Source: Mycobacterium sp. Aquia_216
GTDB taxonomy: Bacteria > Actinomycetota > Actinomycetes > Mycobacteriales > Mycobacteriaceae
Direction: 5' to 3'
Assembly (NCBI RefSeq): GCF_026723865.1
Contig: NZ_CP113529.1
Location: forward strand, 682,001 to 746,000
DNA length: 64,000 bases
The position numbers were made by a program, and so were the translations under genes. Positions 7,814 through 18,403 of the stretch are shown here, in pieces. Under the pieces are notes generated by a model that saw only the letters and a list, made by a program, of their open reading frames with translations, searched no databases and was not told the origin of the DNA. Positions within the stretch are counted from its first letter, which is position 1; each line of letters opens with the position of its first letter.

Positions 7814-8200
7814 TCACTCGCCGAGCAGTGTGGCGCGGGCGCGAGTGTCGCTGTATTCGCGCATCGAGACGATCAATCCGTCCAGCGTCTCGAAGATGCA
7901 CACGAACGGGGTGTCGTACTGTTCGCCGCCGGAGTTGGTGCCGGTGGCGTGCGCCTCCACGACCACCGTGTCGCCCTCGTTGATGCAGCGGAGCAAATCG
8001 ATGGTGAGCTCGATGGACTGTTTGCGCCGGTCGGTCGCGCGCCGCAGGGCTTGTTTGTCGTAGGACTCGCGGGTGAACAGGCTCCAATAGCTGAAGTCGT
8101 CGCTGAGCAACGCGAAACCCTCGTCGAGGTCGCCGTCCTCGCTCAGACTCTGGAGGAACATCCAGGCCAGTTCGGCATTGGGAGCGTCGAACGGCGTCAT
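7814..8200 (-). CDS. SnoaL/NTF2-like protein (Rv0141c-like)
   Basis: 128 residues from ATG 8200 (MTPFDAPNAELAWMF); an upstream ATG at 8239 would add 13 residues. The chain has the SnoaL-like pattern of an N-terminal helix pair, then LLSDDFSYWSLF, and strands DTVVVEAHATGTNSGG and FVCIFETLDGLIVSMREYSD. This is a small cone-fold protein, function unknown, probably a ligand-binding or isomerase-like enzyme. It is convergent with the DUF427 gene (15 bases between) and divergent from the glycosylase gene. Positional match to Rv0141c. Confidence 0.75.
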   Translation of the reverse strand: MTPFDAPNAELAWMFLQSLSEDGDLDEGFALLSDDFSYWSLFTRESYDKQALRRATDRRKQSIELTIDLLRCINEGDTVVVEAHATGTNSGGEQYDTPFVCIFETLDGLIVSMREYSDTRARATLLGE

Positions 8201-8264
8201 CACATCGCAATAGTGTCTTGGCAGGTAGTGGACGGTCAATCAGAGCGGAAATCCGGGGTTGTCG

Positions 8265-9176
8265 GTGAAGAGCGCGCGCAGGGTCACGTTCCCCGGGGCG
8301 GTCAGCTTCGGGCACACCCTGGCGCCGCTTCGCCGCGGACCCCGGGACCCATGCTTTCGCCTCCCGGGTGACGGCACCATCTGGCGAACTAGCCTGCTGC
8401 CCAGCGGACCCGTCACGGCGCGCATCACCCGCGCGGCTGCCGACGCGGCGTACTGCGAAGCATGGGGCAGCGGCGCCCAGGAATTCATGGAGCGGCTGCC
8501 CGCGCTGATCGGAGCCGACGACGACGCCTCGGACTTCGTGCCGACGCACCCGACGGTGGCCGCCGCGCACCGGCGCGTACCGCACCTGCGCCTGGGCCGC
8601 ACCGGGCAGGTGCTGGAAGCCCTGATCCCGGCGATCATCGAGCAGCGGGTCCCCGGCGCCGACGCGTTCCGGTCCTGGCGGGTGCTGGTGACCAAGTACG
8701 GCACGCCGGCGCCGGGCCCGGCACCGGCCGGCATGCGCGTGCCGCCGTCGGCCGAGGTCTGGCGAACCATCCCATCGTGGGAATTCCATCGCGCCAATGT
8801 CGATCCACGGCGGGCCCAGGCCGTGGTGACTTGCGCCCGCCGCGCCGCCTCGCTGGAACGCCTGTCGTCACGGCCGGCGGAGCAGGTGCGCAAGGCGCTG
8901 ACGTCGCTACCAGGAGTTGGGGAGTGGACGGCCGCCGAGACCGCGCAGCGGGCATTCGGTGACGCCGACGCCGTCTCGATCGGCGACTATCACATCCCGA
9001 AGATGATCGGCTGGACGCTGCTGGGCCACCCCGTCGATGACGAGGCGATGCTCGAGATGCTCGAACCGATGCGACCGCACCGCCACCGGGTGATCTGCGT
9101 GCTCTACGCCAGCGGATTGGCCTACGAGCCGCGCCGTGGGGCGCGACTGCCGGTGCAGCAGATCCACTCGCTCTGA
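8265..9176 (+). CDS. DNA-3-methyladenine glycosylase-like protein (AlkA/HhH-GPD)
   Basis: 303 residues from GTG 8265 (a TTG at 8259 is also possible). The C-terminal half has the helix-hairpin-helix glycosylase core: IIEQRVPG, then the hairpin LTSLPGVGEWTAAETAQRAF, then AVSIGDYHIP with the Asp (about residue 241) in the place of the catalytic Asp of AlkA/MutY enzymes. It should remove damaged bases from DNA in base-excision repair, although the lesion is not known. The N-terminal part is family-specific. It corresponds to Rv0142. Confidence 0.8.
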   Translation: MKSARRVTFPGAVSFGHTLAPLRRGPRDPCFRLPGDGTIWRTSLLPSGPVTARITRAAADAAYCEAWGSGAQEFMERLPALIGADDDASDFVPTHPTVAAAHRRVPHLRLGRTGQVLEALIPAIIEQRVPGADAFRSWRVLVTKYGTPAPGPAPAGMRVPPSAEVWRTIPSWEFHRANVDPRRAQAVVTCARRAASLERLSSRPAEQVRKALTSLPGVGEWTAAETAQRAFGDADAVSIGDYHIPKMIGWTLLGHPVDDEAMLEMLEPMRPHRHRVICVLYASGLAYEPRRGARLPVQQIHSL

Positions 9177-9244
9177 CCAGCCGGTGTTTTCGAGCTGAGC
9201 CTTCGGGTACCCGTCTTCGCACGCGATATGTGAGGAAGGAAGCG

Positions 9245-9796
9245 ATGACTCAATTCACTATTCCGGGGTTGACCGACAAGCAGGCGTTGCGGCTGACCGA
9301 GTTGCTGCAGAAGCAGTTGAGCACTTACAACGATCTTCATCTGACGCTCAAGCACATTCACTGGAATGTGGTGGGGCCCAGCTTTATTGGTGTACACGAG
9401 ATGATCGACCCTCAGGTAGAGGTGGTGCGCGCGTTCGCCGACGACGTCGCCGAACGTATTGCGGCGCTTGGCGCTTCGCCCGAGGGCACACCCGGTGCGA
9501 TCATCAGGGACCGGTCCTGGGATGACTATTCGGTCGGCCGCGACACCGTGCCGGCACACCTAGCCGCGCTGGACTTGGTCTACAACGGCGTGATCGAAGA
9601 TCTCCGCGCGGCCATCGACGAGACGGACGAACTCGACCCCGTGACGCAGGACCTGTTGATCGGCCAGGCCGGGCCGCTGGAGAAGTTCCAATGGTTCGTG
9701 CGCGCGCATCTCGAGAGCACAGGCGGCAAGTTGAGCCACGGCGGCAAGACGACGGAAAAGAGCGCCGCGAACACCGCGCGCGGCAAGTCCAAGTAA
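9245..9796 (+). CDS. dps: Dps-type ferritin, DNA-protecting
   Basis: 183 residues, very close to Mycobacterium smegmatis Dps1 as I remember it. Ferroxidase-site residues are in place: His39, His51, Asp66 and Glu70. The run YNDLHLTLKHIHWNVVGPSFIGVHEMID is the family signature. The Lys-rich tail (KTTEKSAANTARGKSK) matches the DNA-binding tail of Dps1. Dodecamers oxidise ferrous iron with peroxide and coat DNA. ATG 9245 follows an AGGAAGG ribosome site. I do not recall a dps here in M. tuberculosis, so this is an insertion relative to that genome. Its TAA touches the stop of the convergent CLC gene with no base between. Confidence 0.92.
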   Translation: MTQFTIPGLTDKQALRLTELLQKQLSTYNDLHLTLKHIHWNVVGPSFIGVHEMIDPQVEVVRAFADDVAERIAALGASPEGTPGAIIRDRSWDDYSVGRDTVPAHLAALDLVYNGVIEDLRAAIDETDELDPVTQDLLIGQAGPLEKFQWFVRAHLESTGGKLSHGGKTTEKSAANTARGKSK

Positions 9797-11272
9797 CTAT
9801 TCGGGGGCGGTTTCGCGCGCGCGTTCGGCCTCGGCGGTCTCCCGGTTAAGCCGCTGTGCTTCGTAGATGGTGACGTTGGTGCGCGACATCAGCAACGACG
9901 CGATCCCCACCGCGATGATGGCGCCGGGAACCACCGAGAACGAGCCGGTCATCTCCGCGACCATGATCATGACGGCCAGCGGTGCGCGCGCGACGCTGCC
10001 GAAACAGGCCATCATGCCGACCACGACGAAGATGCCCGGCCCTTCGGGTATGCCGGGCACTCCGGATAACTCGCCCAGCCGCCAAATGGCGGCGCCGACG
10101 AAGGCGCCGATCACGATTCCGGGGCCGAACAGGCCACCGGAGCCTCCGGTGCCGATCGAGAGCGAGGTCGCGACGATCTTGGCCAGCGGCAGGACGATGA
10201 CGATCCACAGCGGGATTCCCATCAGCGATCCGCGATCGGCGGCCAGCTGGGCCCAGCCGTAGCCGCTGCTGAGAATCTCGGGGATCAGCAGGCCCAACAG
10301 CCCGACCAGCAGTCCGCCCACCGCCGGCTTCAGCACCGGCCCGCCCGGAAGTCGGCGGGTGAGCCGGACGGCGGCGTGAAAGATCCAGGCATACAGGTAG
10401 CCGACTGCCGCCGCGACCAGCCCGATCACCACGAACCACAACAGCGGCCAGGCCTTTTCGAAGCGGTACTCGGCGTCGATGTAGCCGAACAACGGGTTGA
10501 AGCCCAAGAACGCGCCCAGCACCGCATACGCCGTTCCCGAGGTGATGAACCCGGGCAGCAGACAGCGATAGTCGAAATCGTCGCGGTAGGTGATCGATGC
10601 GGCCAGCACCGCCCCGCCCAGGGGCGCGGCGAAGATCGCGCCGATACCCGCGCCGATGCCCAACGCCACCGCCACCCGGCCGTCCTCGTCGGACAGGCCG
10701 AGGCGCCGGGTGAGCAGCGAGCAGAAGCCCGCCGAAATCTGTGCCGTCGGGCCCTCGCGGCCACCCGAACCGCCCGATCCGATGGTCAATGCGCTGGCGA
10801 CCATCTTCACCAGCACCGCGCGGAAGCGGATCGCGCGCGGATCGGTATGCACCGCCTCGATGGCTTCGTCGGTGCCATGCCCGGTGGCCTCAGGTGCGAG
10901 CTTGGCCACCAGCATCGCCGACAGCAGGGCGCCGGCCGTCGTCACCAACGGAATCGCCCACGGACGCGTGAAGCCGACCGACCCGTGGCTGCCACCGTCG
11001 CCCACCGGGGTCGGAATGCGGTAGTCCGCCAGATAGCCCAGCAGGAACTCGCCGGCGTATTTGAGGACCAGGTAAAACACAACTGCGCCCAGGCCCGAGA
11101 TCACGCCGATCGTGATGCCCAGTAGAAACCATTTGCGCAGGTAGCCCGAGCGTCTGATGGATGCCCCGAAGCGTCCGCCGGCGGCGGCGGGCGGGGCGAC
11201 CGCGGGCTGAGTTTCGTCGTCCGTCGGCTCGGTCACCGTACGAGTCTGACCCGGGACCCCGGTGGCTTCCAC
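9797..11272 (-). CDS. CLC-family chloride channel/antiporter (Rv0143c-like)
   Basis: 491 residues with about 10 hydrophobic helices. CLC selectivity motifs are visible: GSGGSGGREGPT, holding the gating Glu of the GREGP loop, and GTGGSGGLFGP. The first motif, normally GSGIP, reads GHGTDEAI, a variant found in a bacterial subgroup. The gating Glu argues for a chloride/proton exchanger, but this cannot be proved from sequence. No CBS domains follow the membrane part. An N-terminal cytosolic stretch of about 45 residues rich in Pro and Ala precedes the first helix. ATG 11272 is used; a later in-frame start is possible. Confidence 0.88.
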   Translation of the reverse strand: MEATGVPGQTRTVTEPTDDETQPAVAPPAAAGGRFGASIRRSGYLRKWFLLGITIGVISGLGAVVFYLVLKYAGEFLLGYLADYRIPTPVGDGGSHGSVGFTRPWAIPLVTTAGALLSAMLVAKLAPEATGHGTDEAIEAVHTDPRAIRFRAVLVKMVASALTIGSGGSGGREGPTAQISAGFCSLLTRRLGLSDEDGRVAVALGIGAGIGAIFAAPLGGAVLAASITYRDDFDYRCLLPGFITSGTAYAVLGAFLGFNPLFGYIDAEYRFEKAWPLLWFVVIGLVAAAVGYLYAWIFHAAVRLTRRLPGGPVLKPAVGGLLVGLLGLLIPEILSSGYGWAQLAADRGSLMGIPLWIVIVLPLAKIVATSLSIGTGGSGGLFGPGIVIGAFVGAAIWRLGELSGVPGIPEGPGIFVVVGMMACFGSVARAPLAVMIMVAEMTGSFSVVPGAIIAVGIASLLMSRTNVTIYEAQRLNRETAEAERARETAPE

Positions 11273-11283
11273 TCAGGAATAAA

Positions 11284-11297
11284 CGGACTCTGGTCCG
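11284..11297. promoter_or_regulatory. Inverted repeat upstream of pirin gene
   Basis: CGGAC-TCTG-GTCCG is a perfect 5-base inverted repeat with a 4-base spacer, 34 bases before the pirin start codon. As the pirin gene is followed 2 bases later by a TetR gene, an autoregulatory operator is the likely meaning. It is short, so chance is possible. Confidence 0.4.
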
Positions 11298-11331
11298 GTT
11301 ATACGGGTAGTTCGAAATGAAGGAGATTGAT

Positions 11332-12315
11332 ATGCCCGCCATCACCGCAGATACATTGACATTGCCCCGGGTCAGCGCGGCCAATCCGCAGGACACGGAA
11401 CGCCCGGTCCGGTCGATCACGACGGGCCCGCGTGGATACGAGGGTGAGGGGTTCCCCGTCGTCCGGGCATTCGCCGGCGTCGGCGCCGCCGCCCTGGACC
11501 CGTTTGTGCACATGGACCAGATGGGCGAGGTGGACTACGAGCCGGGCGAGCCCCGTGGTACGGATTGGCACCCACACCGCGGCTTCGAAACCGTCACCTA
11601 CATGATCGACGGCAAGTTCGCGCATCAGGATTCCCACGGCGGTGGCGGCCTGATCACGGACGGTGCGACGCAGTGGATGACGGCCGGCTCGGGCATTTTG
11701 CACATCGAGACCCCGCCCGCCGAACTCGTCGAAAGCGGCGGTGTGTTCCACGGCATCCAGCTCTGGGTGAATCTGCCGAAGAAAGACAAGTTCACCCAGC
11801 CCAGGTACCAGGCCATCGAAGGCAACGACGCCAAGCTGCTGGCCTCCGACGACGGTGGAGCGTTGGTCCGCATCATTGCCGGAGAGATCGACGGCGACCG
11901 CGGACCCGGCGTCACCCACACGCCGATCACGCTGGCGCACGCCACGATCCAAAACGGGGCCAGGCTCAACCTTCCGTGGCGGCGCGATTTCAACGCGTTG
12001 GTGTACGTGTTGGCCGGGAGCGGTACGGTCGGTCCGGTCGGTCATCCGATCCACCAGGGTCAGTTAGCTGTGCTGGGGCCCGGCGACCGGATCACCGTGA
12101 CCGCCGAGGCGACTCAACAATCGTCATCGACCTCGGCAATGGACGTGCTGTTGCTTGGTGGACAGCCCATTCGCGAGCCGGTTTTCCACTACGGGCCATT
12201 TGTGATGAACTCGCGCGCGGAATTGGTCCAAGCTCTGGAGGACTACCAAGCGGGAAAGTTTGGCAACATTCCGCCAAACGCCTTAATGCCGCATCGTGCG
12301 GGTGGCACACTTTAA
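11332..12315 (+). CDS. Pirin-family cupin protein
   Basis: 327 residues. The metal-binding cupin motif of pirins is seen as DWHPHRGFETVTYM (two His) and ILHIETP (His and Glu), matching the His, His, His, Glu iron site. Bacterial pirins act as redox-linked modulators or quercetinase-like dioxygenases; which applies here is unknown. ATG 11332 is preferred over ATG 11317 because AAGGAG at 11319-11324 sits 7 bases before it. The downstream TetR gene starts 2 bases after the stop, so they form one transcript. Pirin is not in this slot in the M. tuberculosis order I remember. Confidence 0.85.
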   Translation: MPAITADTLTLPRVSAANPQDTERPVRSITTGPRGYEGEGFPVVRAFAGVGAAALDPFVHMDQMGEVDYEPGEPRGTDWHPHRGFETVTYMIDGKFAHQDSHGGGGLITDGATQWMTAGSGILHIETPPAELVESGGVFHGIQLWVNLPKKDKFTQPRYQAIEGNDAKLLASDDGGALVRIIAGEIDGDRGPGVTHTPITLAHATIQNGARLNLPWRRDFNALVYVLAGSGTVGPVGHPIHQGQLAVLGPGDRITVTAEATQQSSSTSAMDVLLLGGQPIREPVFHYGPFVMNSRAELVQALEDYQAGKFGNIPPNALMPHRAGGTL

Positions 12316-12317
12316 CG

Positions 12318-12953
12318 GTGCCGTCAACGGCGAGGCGCCGGCCGGGCCGCCCACCCGCCGCAAAGGCCGACGAGACGCGCAAGAGAATCTTGCGCGCCGG
12401 GCGAGTTGTGTTCAGCGAACGCGGCTACGAGGGCGCTACTTTCCAGGCCATCGCGGTGCGCGCCGATCTCACCCGGCCGGCGATCAACCACTACTTCTCC
12501 AGCAAGCGGGTGCTGTACCGGGAAGTACTGAGCCAAACCGCCGAGCTGCTATTCGGCGCCGGTATTGCACAGGCAGATCGGGAGACAACGCTGATGGCGC
12601 GGCTCACCGGCTTCATCTCGGCGGCGGTTTCGGTGAATTCCGAGCATCCCTCCGCGTCGGCGTTTCTGATCAGCTCGATTCTGGAATCCCAGCGCCACCC
12701 GGAATTGAGCCAATCTGAAAACGACGCGGTGCTGATTTGCCGGGAATTCTTGACCCGGGTCGTCAACGATGCGATCAAGCGGGGAGAGTTTGCTGCCGCG
12801 GTCGATGCCCATGCGTTGATCGAGACACTGCTGGTGGTGCTGTGCGGCGCCGGATTCTATGCCGGTTACGTCCGGAACTACCAGGAGATGCAGGCCGTCA
12901 CCGACATGCTCGGGCGGCTGCTGGACGGCGCGCTGTTTCGGTCCGAGTGTTAG
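12318..12953 (+). CDS. TetR-family regulator (Rv0144-like)
   Basis: 211 residues from GTG 12318. The N-terminus RRRPGRPPAAKADETRKRIL is typical of this subgroup and the helix-turn-helix is ATFQAIAVRADLTRPAINHYFSSKRVLY. The C-terminal helices carry the variable ligand pocket. It is 2 bases behind the pirin gene and probably regulates that unit through the repeat at 11284-11297. It may also influence the methyltransferase genes, which start 85 bases downstream on the same strand. Ligand unknown. Positional match to Rv0144. Confidence 0.85.
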   Translation: MPSTARRRPGRPPAAKADETRKRILRAGRVVFSERGYEGATFQAIAVRADLTRPAINHYFSSKRVLYREVLSQTAELLFGAGIAQADRETTLMARLTGFISAAVSVNSEHPSASAFLISSILESQRHPELSQSENDAVLICREFLTRVVNDAIKRGEFAAAVDAHALIETLLVVLCGAGFYAGYVRNYQEMQAVTDMLGRLLDGALFRSEC

Positions 12954-13037
12954 ACCGGTAGCGCGCCGGTCGGGCGCAGTGAGATCGCGCACAAAGCGCA
13001 TAGGCTAACTAACTTTTTCGGGTACCATAGCCCCGAA

Positions 13038-14979
<1,942 letters not shown>

Positions 14980-15906
14980 ATGCCACGCACCGCGGACGAC
15001 TCCTGGGATATCGCCACCAGCGTCGGGGCGACCGCGGTGATGGTGGCGCTGGCCCGCGCCGCCGAGACCGCCTGCGCCGACCCGCTGATCCGCGATCAGT
15101 TCGCCGAGCCGTTGGTCTCCACGCCCGAACTCGAGGGCGTTCGTGAGCAGGTGGCCGTCTGGTGGGCGGGCGACCCGGATGACGACTCCGAGGATGGAGC
15201 CCCGGACGCCGAGCACATGATCGCTTACCAGGCGGTACGCACGCATTTCTTCGACGCATATTTCGCCGACGCCGCCGCCGCGGGTATCCGACAGATCGTC
15301 ATCCTGGCGGCGGGCCTGGATTCGCGGGCATACCGCCTCGACTGGCCGGCCGGCGTCACGGTCTACGAGATCGATCTGCCCAAGGTGCTCGAGTACAAGG
15401 CGCAGACCCTGGCGCGCCACGGCGCGACGCCCGTCGCCGACCGGCGGCCCGTTCCCGTCGACCTGCGCCATGACTGGCCACAGGCACTGCGCGACACCGG
15501 TTTTGACGCGGACAAGCCGACCGCCTGGCTGGCCGAAGGGCTACTGCCGTTTCTGCCGGCGGCCGCGCAGGAAGCGCTGTTCACCTCGATCGACGCACTG
15601 AGCGGATCGGGTAGCCGGGTGGCCGTCGAGAATTTCGGCGTCGACGCAGACAGGCGTCGCGAGGCCGAAGAGCGGTGGGCCGAGCTGAAAGCCAAGCGCG
15701 ACGCGCGTGGCCAAGACACCTCCTTCAACCCGTTCGACCTCTGGTTCGAAGACGAGGGCCGGCCCGACGCCGGTGACTGGTTCAGCGAGCAGGGGTGGAC
15801 CGTCCGCACAGTGGATGCGCGCGAGGAGGCCACCCGCCTGGGTCGCGAGCCGCACTCCGAAGATCGGCCGTTCACCAACACTTTCGTGACGGCAACCAAA
15901 CGCTGA
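14980..15906 (+). CDS. SAM-dependent methyltransferase, PPM family (third tandem copy)
   Basis: 308 residues. ATG 14980 follows the TAA of the previous gene with no base between, so translation is probably coupled. The SAM loop is [14 protein letters not shown] (about 110-123), then YEIDLPKVLEYK and [11 protein letters not shown]. An acidic insert (GDPDDDSEDGAPDAEH, about 64-79) is not in the other two copies. M. tuberculosis, as I remember it, has only two copies here (Rv0145, Rv0146), so this is an extra duplication or one lost elsewhere. Confidence 0.85.
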   Translation: MPRTADDSWDIATSVGATAVMVALARAAETACADPLIRDQFAEPLVSTPELEGVREQVAVWWAGDPDDDSEDGAPDAEHMIAYQAVRTHFFDAYFADAAAAGIRQIVILAAGLDSRAYRLDWPAGVTVYEIDLPKVLEYKAQTLARHGATPVADRRPVPVDLRHDWPQALRDTGFDADKPTAWLAEGLLPFLPAAAQEALFTSIDALSGSGSRVAVENFGVDADRRREAEERWAELKAKRDARGQDTSFNPFDLWFEDEGRPDAGDWFSEQGWTVRTVDAREEATRLGREPHSEDRPFTNTFVTATKR

Positions 15907-16032
15907 GCAGGTCCCGCGGGATCTTCCTTTACTGCCCAACCGACCGGATGGTTAGGATCGCGGTATCGCCCGTTTGTGTCCGCGAGCACAGTCGTGGGCC
16001 GCCCCGGGAAGGTGCGAGAGGGGAAGACAAAG

Positions 16033-17475
16033 ATGACTACCGAATCGGTTGCACCCAAGACATCCGAGTTCACCAACGGGACTTCCGCGGCGTCGGAGGC
16101 GGCTCGACCCGCCGACATCCCCGGGACGGTGGCCCGGCTGCGCAAGACTTTCGCCGGCGGTCGCACCCGCGACGTGGAGTGGCGCAAGCGCCAGCTGCTG
16201 CAACTGGCGCGTTTGGTGGAAGAGAACGACGCCGCGATCAACGCCGCGCTGGCCGAGGACCTGGACCGCCACCCTTTCGAGGCGTTCATCGGCGACACCG
16301 CCGGCACCATCGGCGAGGCGAAGTACGCGGCCAAGAGGGTGCGCAAGTGGGCGCGACGCAAGTACACGCTGCTCGAGGCGGCGCAGCTTCCCGGGCGGGG
16401 CTGGATCCAGTACGAGCCCTACGGCACCGTGCTGGTCATCGGAGCCTGGAATTACCCGTTCTACCTGACCTTGGGTCCGGCGGTCGGCGCGATCGCCGCG
16501 GGTAACGCCGTGGTGCTCAAGCCCTCGGAAGTCGCCGCCGCTTCGTCGCACCTGATGGCCGAGTTGGTGCCGCGCTATCTCGACAATGATGCGATCGCGG
16601 TGATCGAAGGTGACGGCACGGTCAGCCAGGAGCTGATCGCGCAAGGCCTGGACCGGGTGGTGTTCACCGGTGGCACCGAGATCGGCCGCAAGGTCTATGA
16701 AGGCGCGGCGCCGCACCTGACCCCGTGCACGCTCGAACTCGGGGGCAAGAGCCCGGTGATCGTCGCGGCCGACGCCGACGTGGACGTCGCCGCCAAGCGG
16801 ATCGCCTGGATCAAACTGCTCAACGGCGGACAGACGTGTGTCGCACCGGACTACGTGCTGGCGGACGCGAAGATCCGCGACGAACTCGTGAGCAAAATCG
16901 GCGCGGCCATTACCAAGTACCGTTCCGAGGGGCCGAACGGAATGCGCATGGCCAACCAGCGGCAGTTCGACCGGCTCAGCGGTTACCTCAAGGGCGCGGG
17001 CGGCAAGGTCACCGTCGGTGGGGGCAGTGACCCGTCGACCCTGCGCATCGAGCCGACGGTCGTCGTCGATCCCGACCCGGACGGCCCGCTGATGGCAAAC
17101 GAGATCTTCGGTCCGCTGCTGCCGGTGATCACCGTCCAATCCCTCGACGACGCAATACGTTTCGTCAACTCGCGGCCCAAGCCGCTGGCTGCGTACCTGT
17201 TCACCAAGTCGCGCGAGGTGCGTGAAAAGGTGATCAGTGAAGTTCCGGCCGGCGGCATGGTGGTCAACCATCTCGCCTTCCAGGTGTCCACGGCCAAGCT
17301 GCCGTTCGGCGGGGTCGGTGCCTCGGGAATGGGTGCCTACCACGGCAAGTGGGGCTTCGAGGAGTTCAGCCACCGCAAGTCGGTGCTGACCAAACCGACC
17401 CGTCCCGACCTCTCGAGCTTTACCTACCCGCCGTACACGGACCGGGCCCTGAAGATCGCCCGCAAGCTGTTTTGA
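16033..17475 (+). CDS. Aldehyde dehydrogenase, class 3-like (Rv0147-like)
   Basis: 480 residues. Catalytic Cys269 is in NGGQTCV, the general-base Glu235 in LELGGKSP, and Asn140 in GAWNYPF, all as in NAD(P)-dependent aldehyde dehydrogenases. The group is close to fatty-aldehyde (class 3) enzymes, with FTGGTEIGR and a conserved C-terminal region FGGVGASGMGAYHGKWGF. It oxidises aldehydes to acids, probably long-chain or lipid-derived, in the cytosol or at the membrane. ATG 16033 was chosen because similarity begins there; the frame is open 19 codons further up. The SDR gene follows after 54 bases. Confidence 0.88.
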   Translation: MTTESVAPKTSEFTNGTSAASEAARPADIPGTVARLRKTFAGGRTRDVEWRKRQLLQLARLVEENDAAINAALAEDLDRHPFEAFIGDTAGTIGEAKYAAKRVRKWARRKYTLLEAAQLPGRGWIQYEPYGTVLVIGAWNYPFYLTLGPAVGAIAAGNAVVLKPSEVAAASSHLMAELVPRYLDNDAIAVIEGDGTVSQELIAQGLDRVVFTGGTEIGRKVYEGAAPHLTPCTLELGGKSPVIVAADADVDVAAKRIAWIKLLNGGQTCVAPDYVLADAKIRDELVSKIGAAITKYRSEGPNGMRMANQRQFDRLSGYLKGAGGKVTVGGGSDPSTLRIEPTVVVDPDPDGPLMANEIFGPLLPVITVQSLDDAIRFVNSRPKPLAAYLFTKSREVREKVISEVPAGGMVVNHLAFQVSTAKLPFGGVGASGMGAYHGKWGFEEFSHRKSVLTKPTRPDLSSFTYPPYTDRALKIARKLF

Positions 17476-17489
17476 CACACTTGCTCGGG

Positions 17490-17503
17490 GGTCGTCCACG
17501 ACC
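17490..17503. promoter_or_regulatory. Palindrome between aldehyde dehydrogenase and SDR genes
   Basis: GGTCGT-CC-ACGACC is a perfect 6-base inverted repeat with a 2-base centre, 27 bases before the SDR start. It could be an operator or a weak hairpin; there is no T-run, so a simple terminator is unlikely. Chance is not excluded. Confidence 0.25.
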
Positions 17504-17529
17504 GTTGATCAATTGCAGAGAGGAACCAG

Positions 17530-18393
17530 ATGCCCGGAGTGCAGGATCGCGTCATCGTCGTCACCGGAGCCGGCGGAGGACTCGGGCGTGAATACGCGCT
17601 CACCCTCGCCAAGGAGGGCGCGAGCGTCATCGTCAATGACCTCGGTGGAGCCCGTGACGGCACCGGCGCCGGCCACAACATGGCCGACGAGGTGGTCAAG
17701 GAGATCAAGGACGCCGGTGGCCGGGCGGCCGCCAGCTACGACAGCGTCGCCGAGCCCGAGGGCGCCGAAAACATCATCAAGACCGCGCTCGACGAGTTCG
17801 GCGCCATCCACGGCGTGGTGAGCAATGCCGGGATCCTGCGCGACGGCACCTTCCACAAGATGACGTTCGAGAACTGGGACTCCGTGCTCAAGGTGCACCT
17901 GTACGGCGGATACAACGTGATCCGCGCGGCGTGGCCGCATTTCCGGGAGCAGAGTTACGGTCGGGTGGTGGTCGCCACCTCGACCAGCGGCCTGTTCGGC
18001 AACTTCGGCCAGACCAACTACGGCGCCGCGAAGCTCGGCCTGGTCGGCCTGATCAACAGCCTGGCGTTGGAGGGGGCCAAGTACAACATCCACGCCAACG
18101 CCGTCGCTCCAATCGCGGCCACCCGGATGACCGAGGACATCCTGCCCAAGGAAGTGCTCGAGAAGCTCACTCCCGAGTACGTCGCGCCGGTGGTGGCCTA
18201 CCTGACCACCGAGGAAAACCCCAACAACGCTTCGGTTTTCGTGGTCGGTGGCGGCAAGGTGCAGCGTGTGGCGCTGTTCCAGAACGACGGCATCACCTTC
18301 GACAAGCCGCCGACGGTCGACGATGTCGCCGGGCACTGGGACGAGATCACCGACTTGTCCGCGGCCAAGCAGGCCAACTTCAAACTGGGCTAA
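17530..18393 (+). CDS. SDR, 3-hydroxyacyl-CoA dehydrogenase-like (Rv0148-like)
   Basis: 287 residues. The cofactor loop is TGAGGGLGREYAL, NAG is at 99-101, and the catalytic pair is Tyr164 and Lys168 in NYGAAK with a Ser in TSTSG. The longer chain and segments such as VIVNDLGGARDGTG and WDSVLKVHLYGGYNV match the dehydrogenase domain of peroxisomal multifunctional enzyme 2 (HSD17B4), so (3R)-hydroxyacyl-CoA oxidation in beta-oxidation is likely. ATG 17530 follows AGAGGAACC. It ends 10 bases from the convergent ptpB stop. Positional match to Rv0148. Confidence 0.88.
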   Translation: MPGVQDRVIVVTGAGGGLGREYALTLAKEGASVIVNDLGGARDGTGAGHNMADEVVKEIKDAGGRAAASYDSVAEPEGAENIIKTALDEFGAIHGVVSNAGILRDGTFHKMTFENWDSVLKVHLYGGYNVIRAAWPHFREQSYGRVVVATSTSGLFGNFGQTNYGAAKLGLVGLINSLALEGAKYNIHANAVAPIAATRMTEDILPKEVLEKLTPEYVAPVVAYLTTEENPNNASVFVVGGGKVQRVALFQNDGITFDKPPTVDDVAGHWDEITDLSAAKQANFKLG

Positions 18394-18403
18394 GCCCAGC
18401 GGG

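Noticed and set aside
15952..17499. 515-codon minus-strand frame
   Set aside because: Antisense to the aldehyde dehydrogenase gene, whose catalytic motifs are intact; no recognisable domain.
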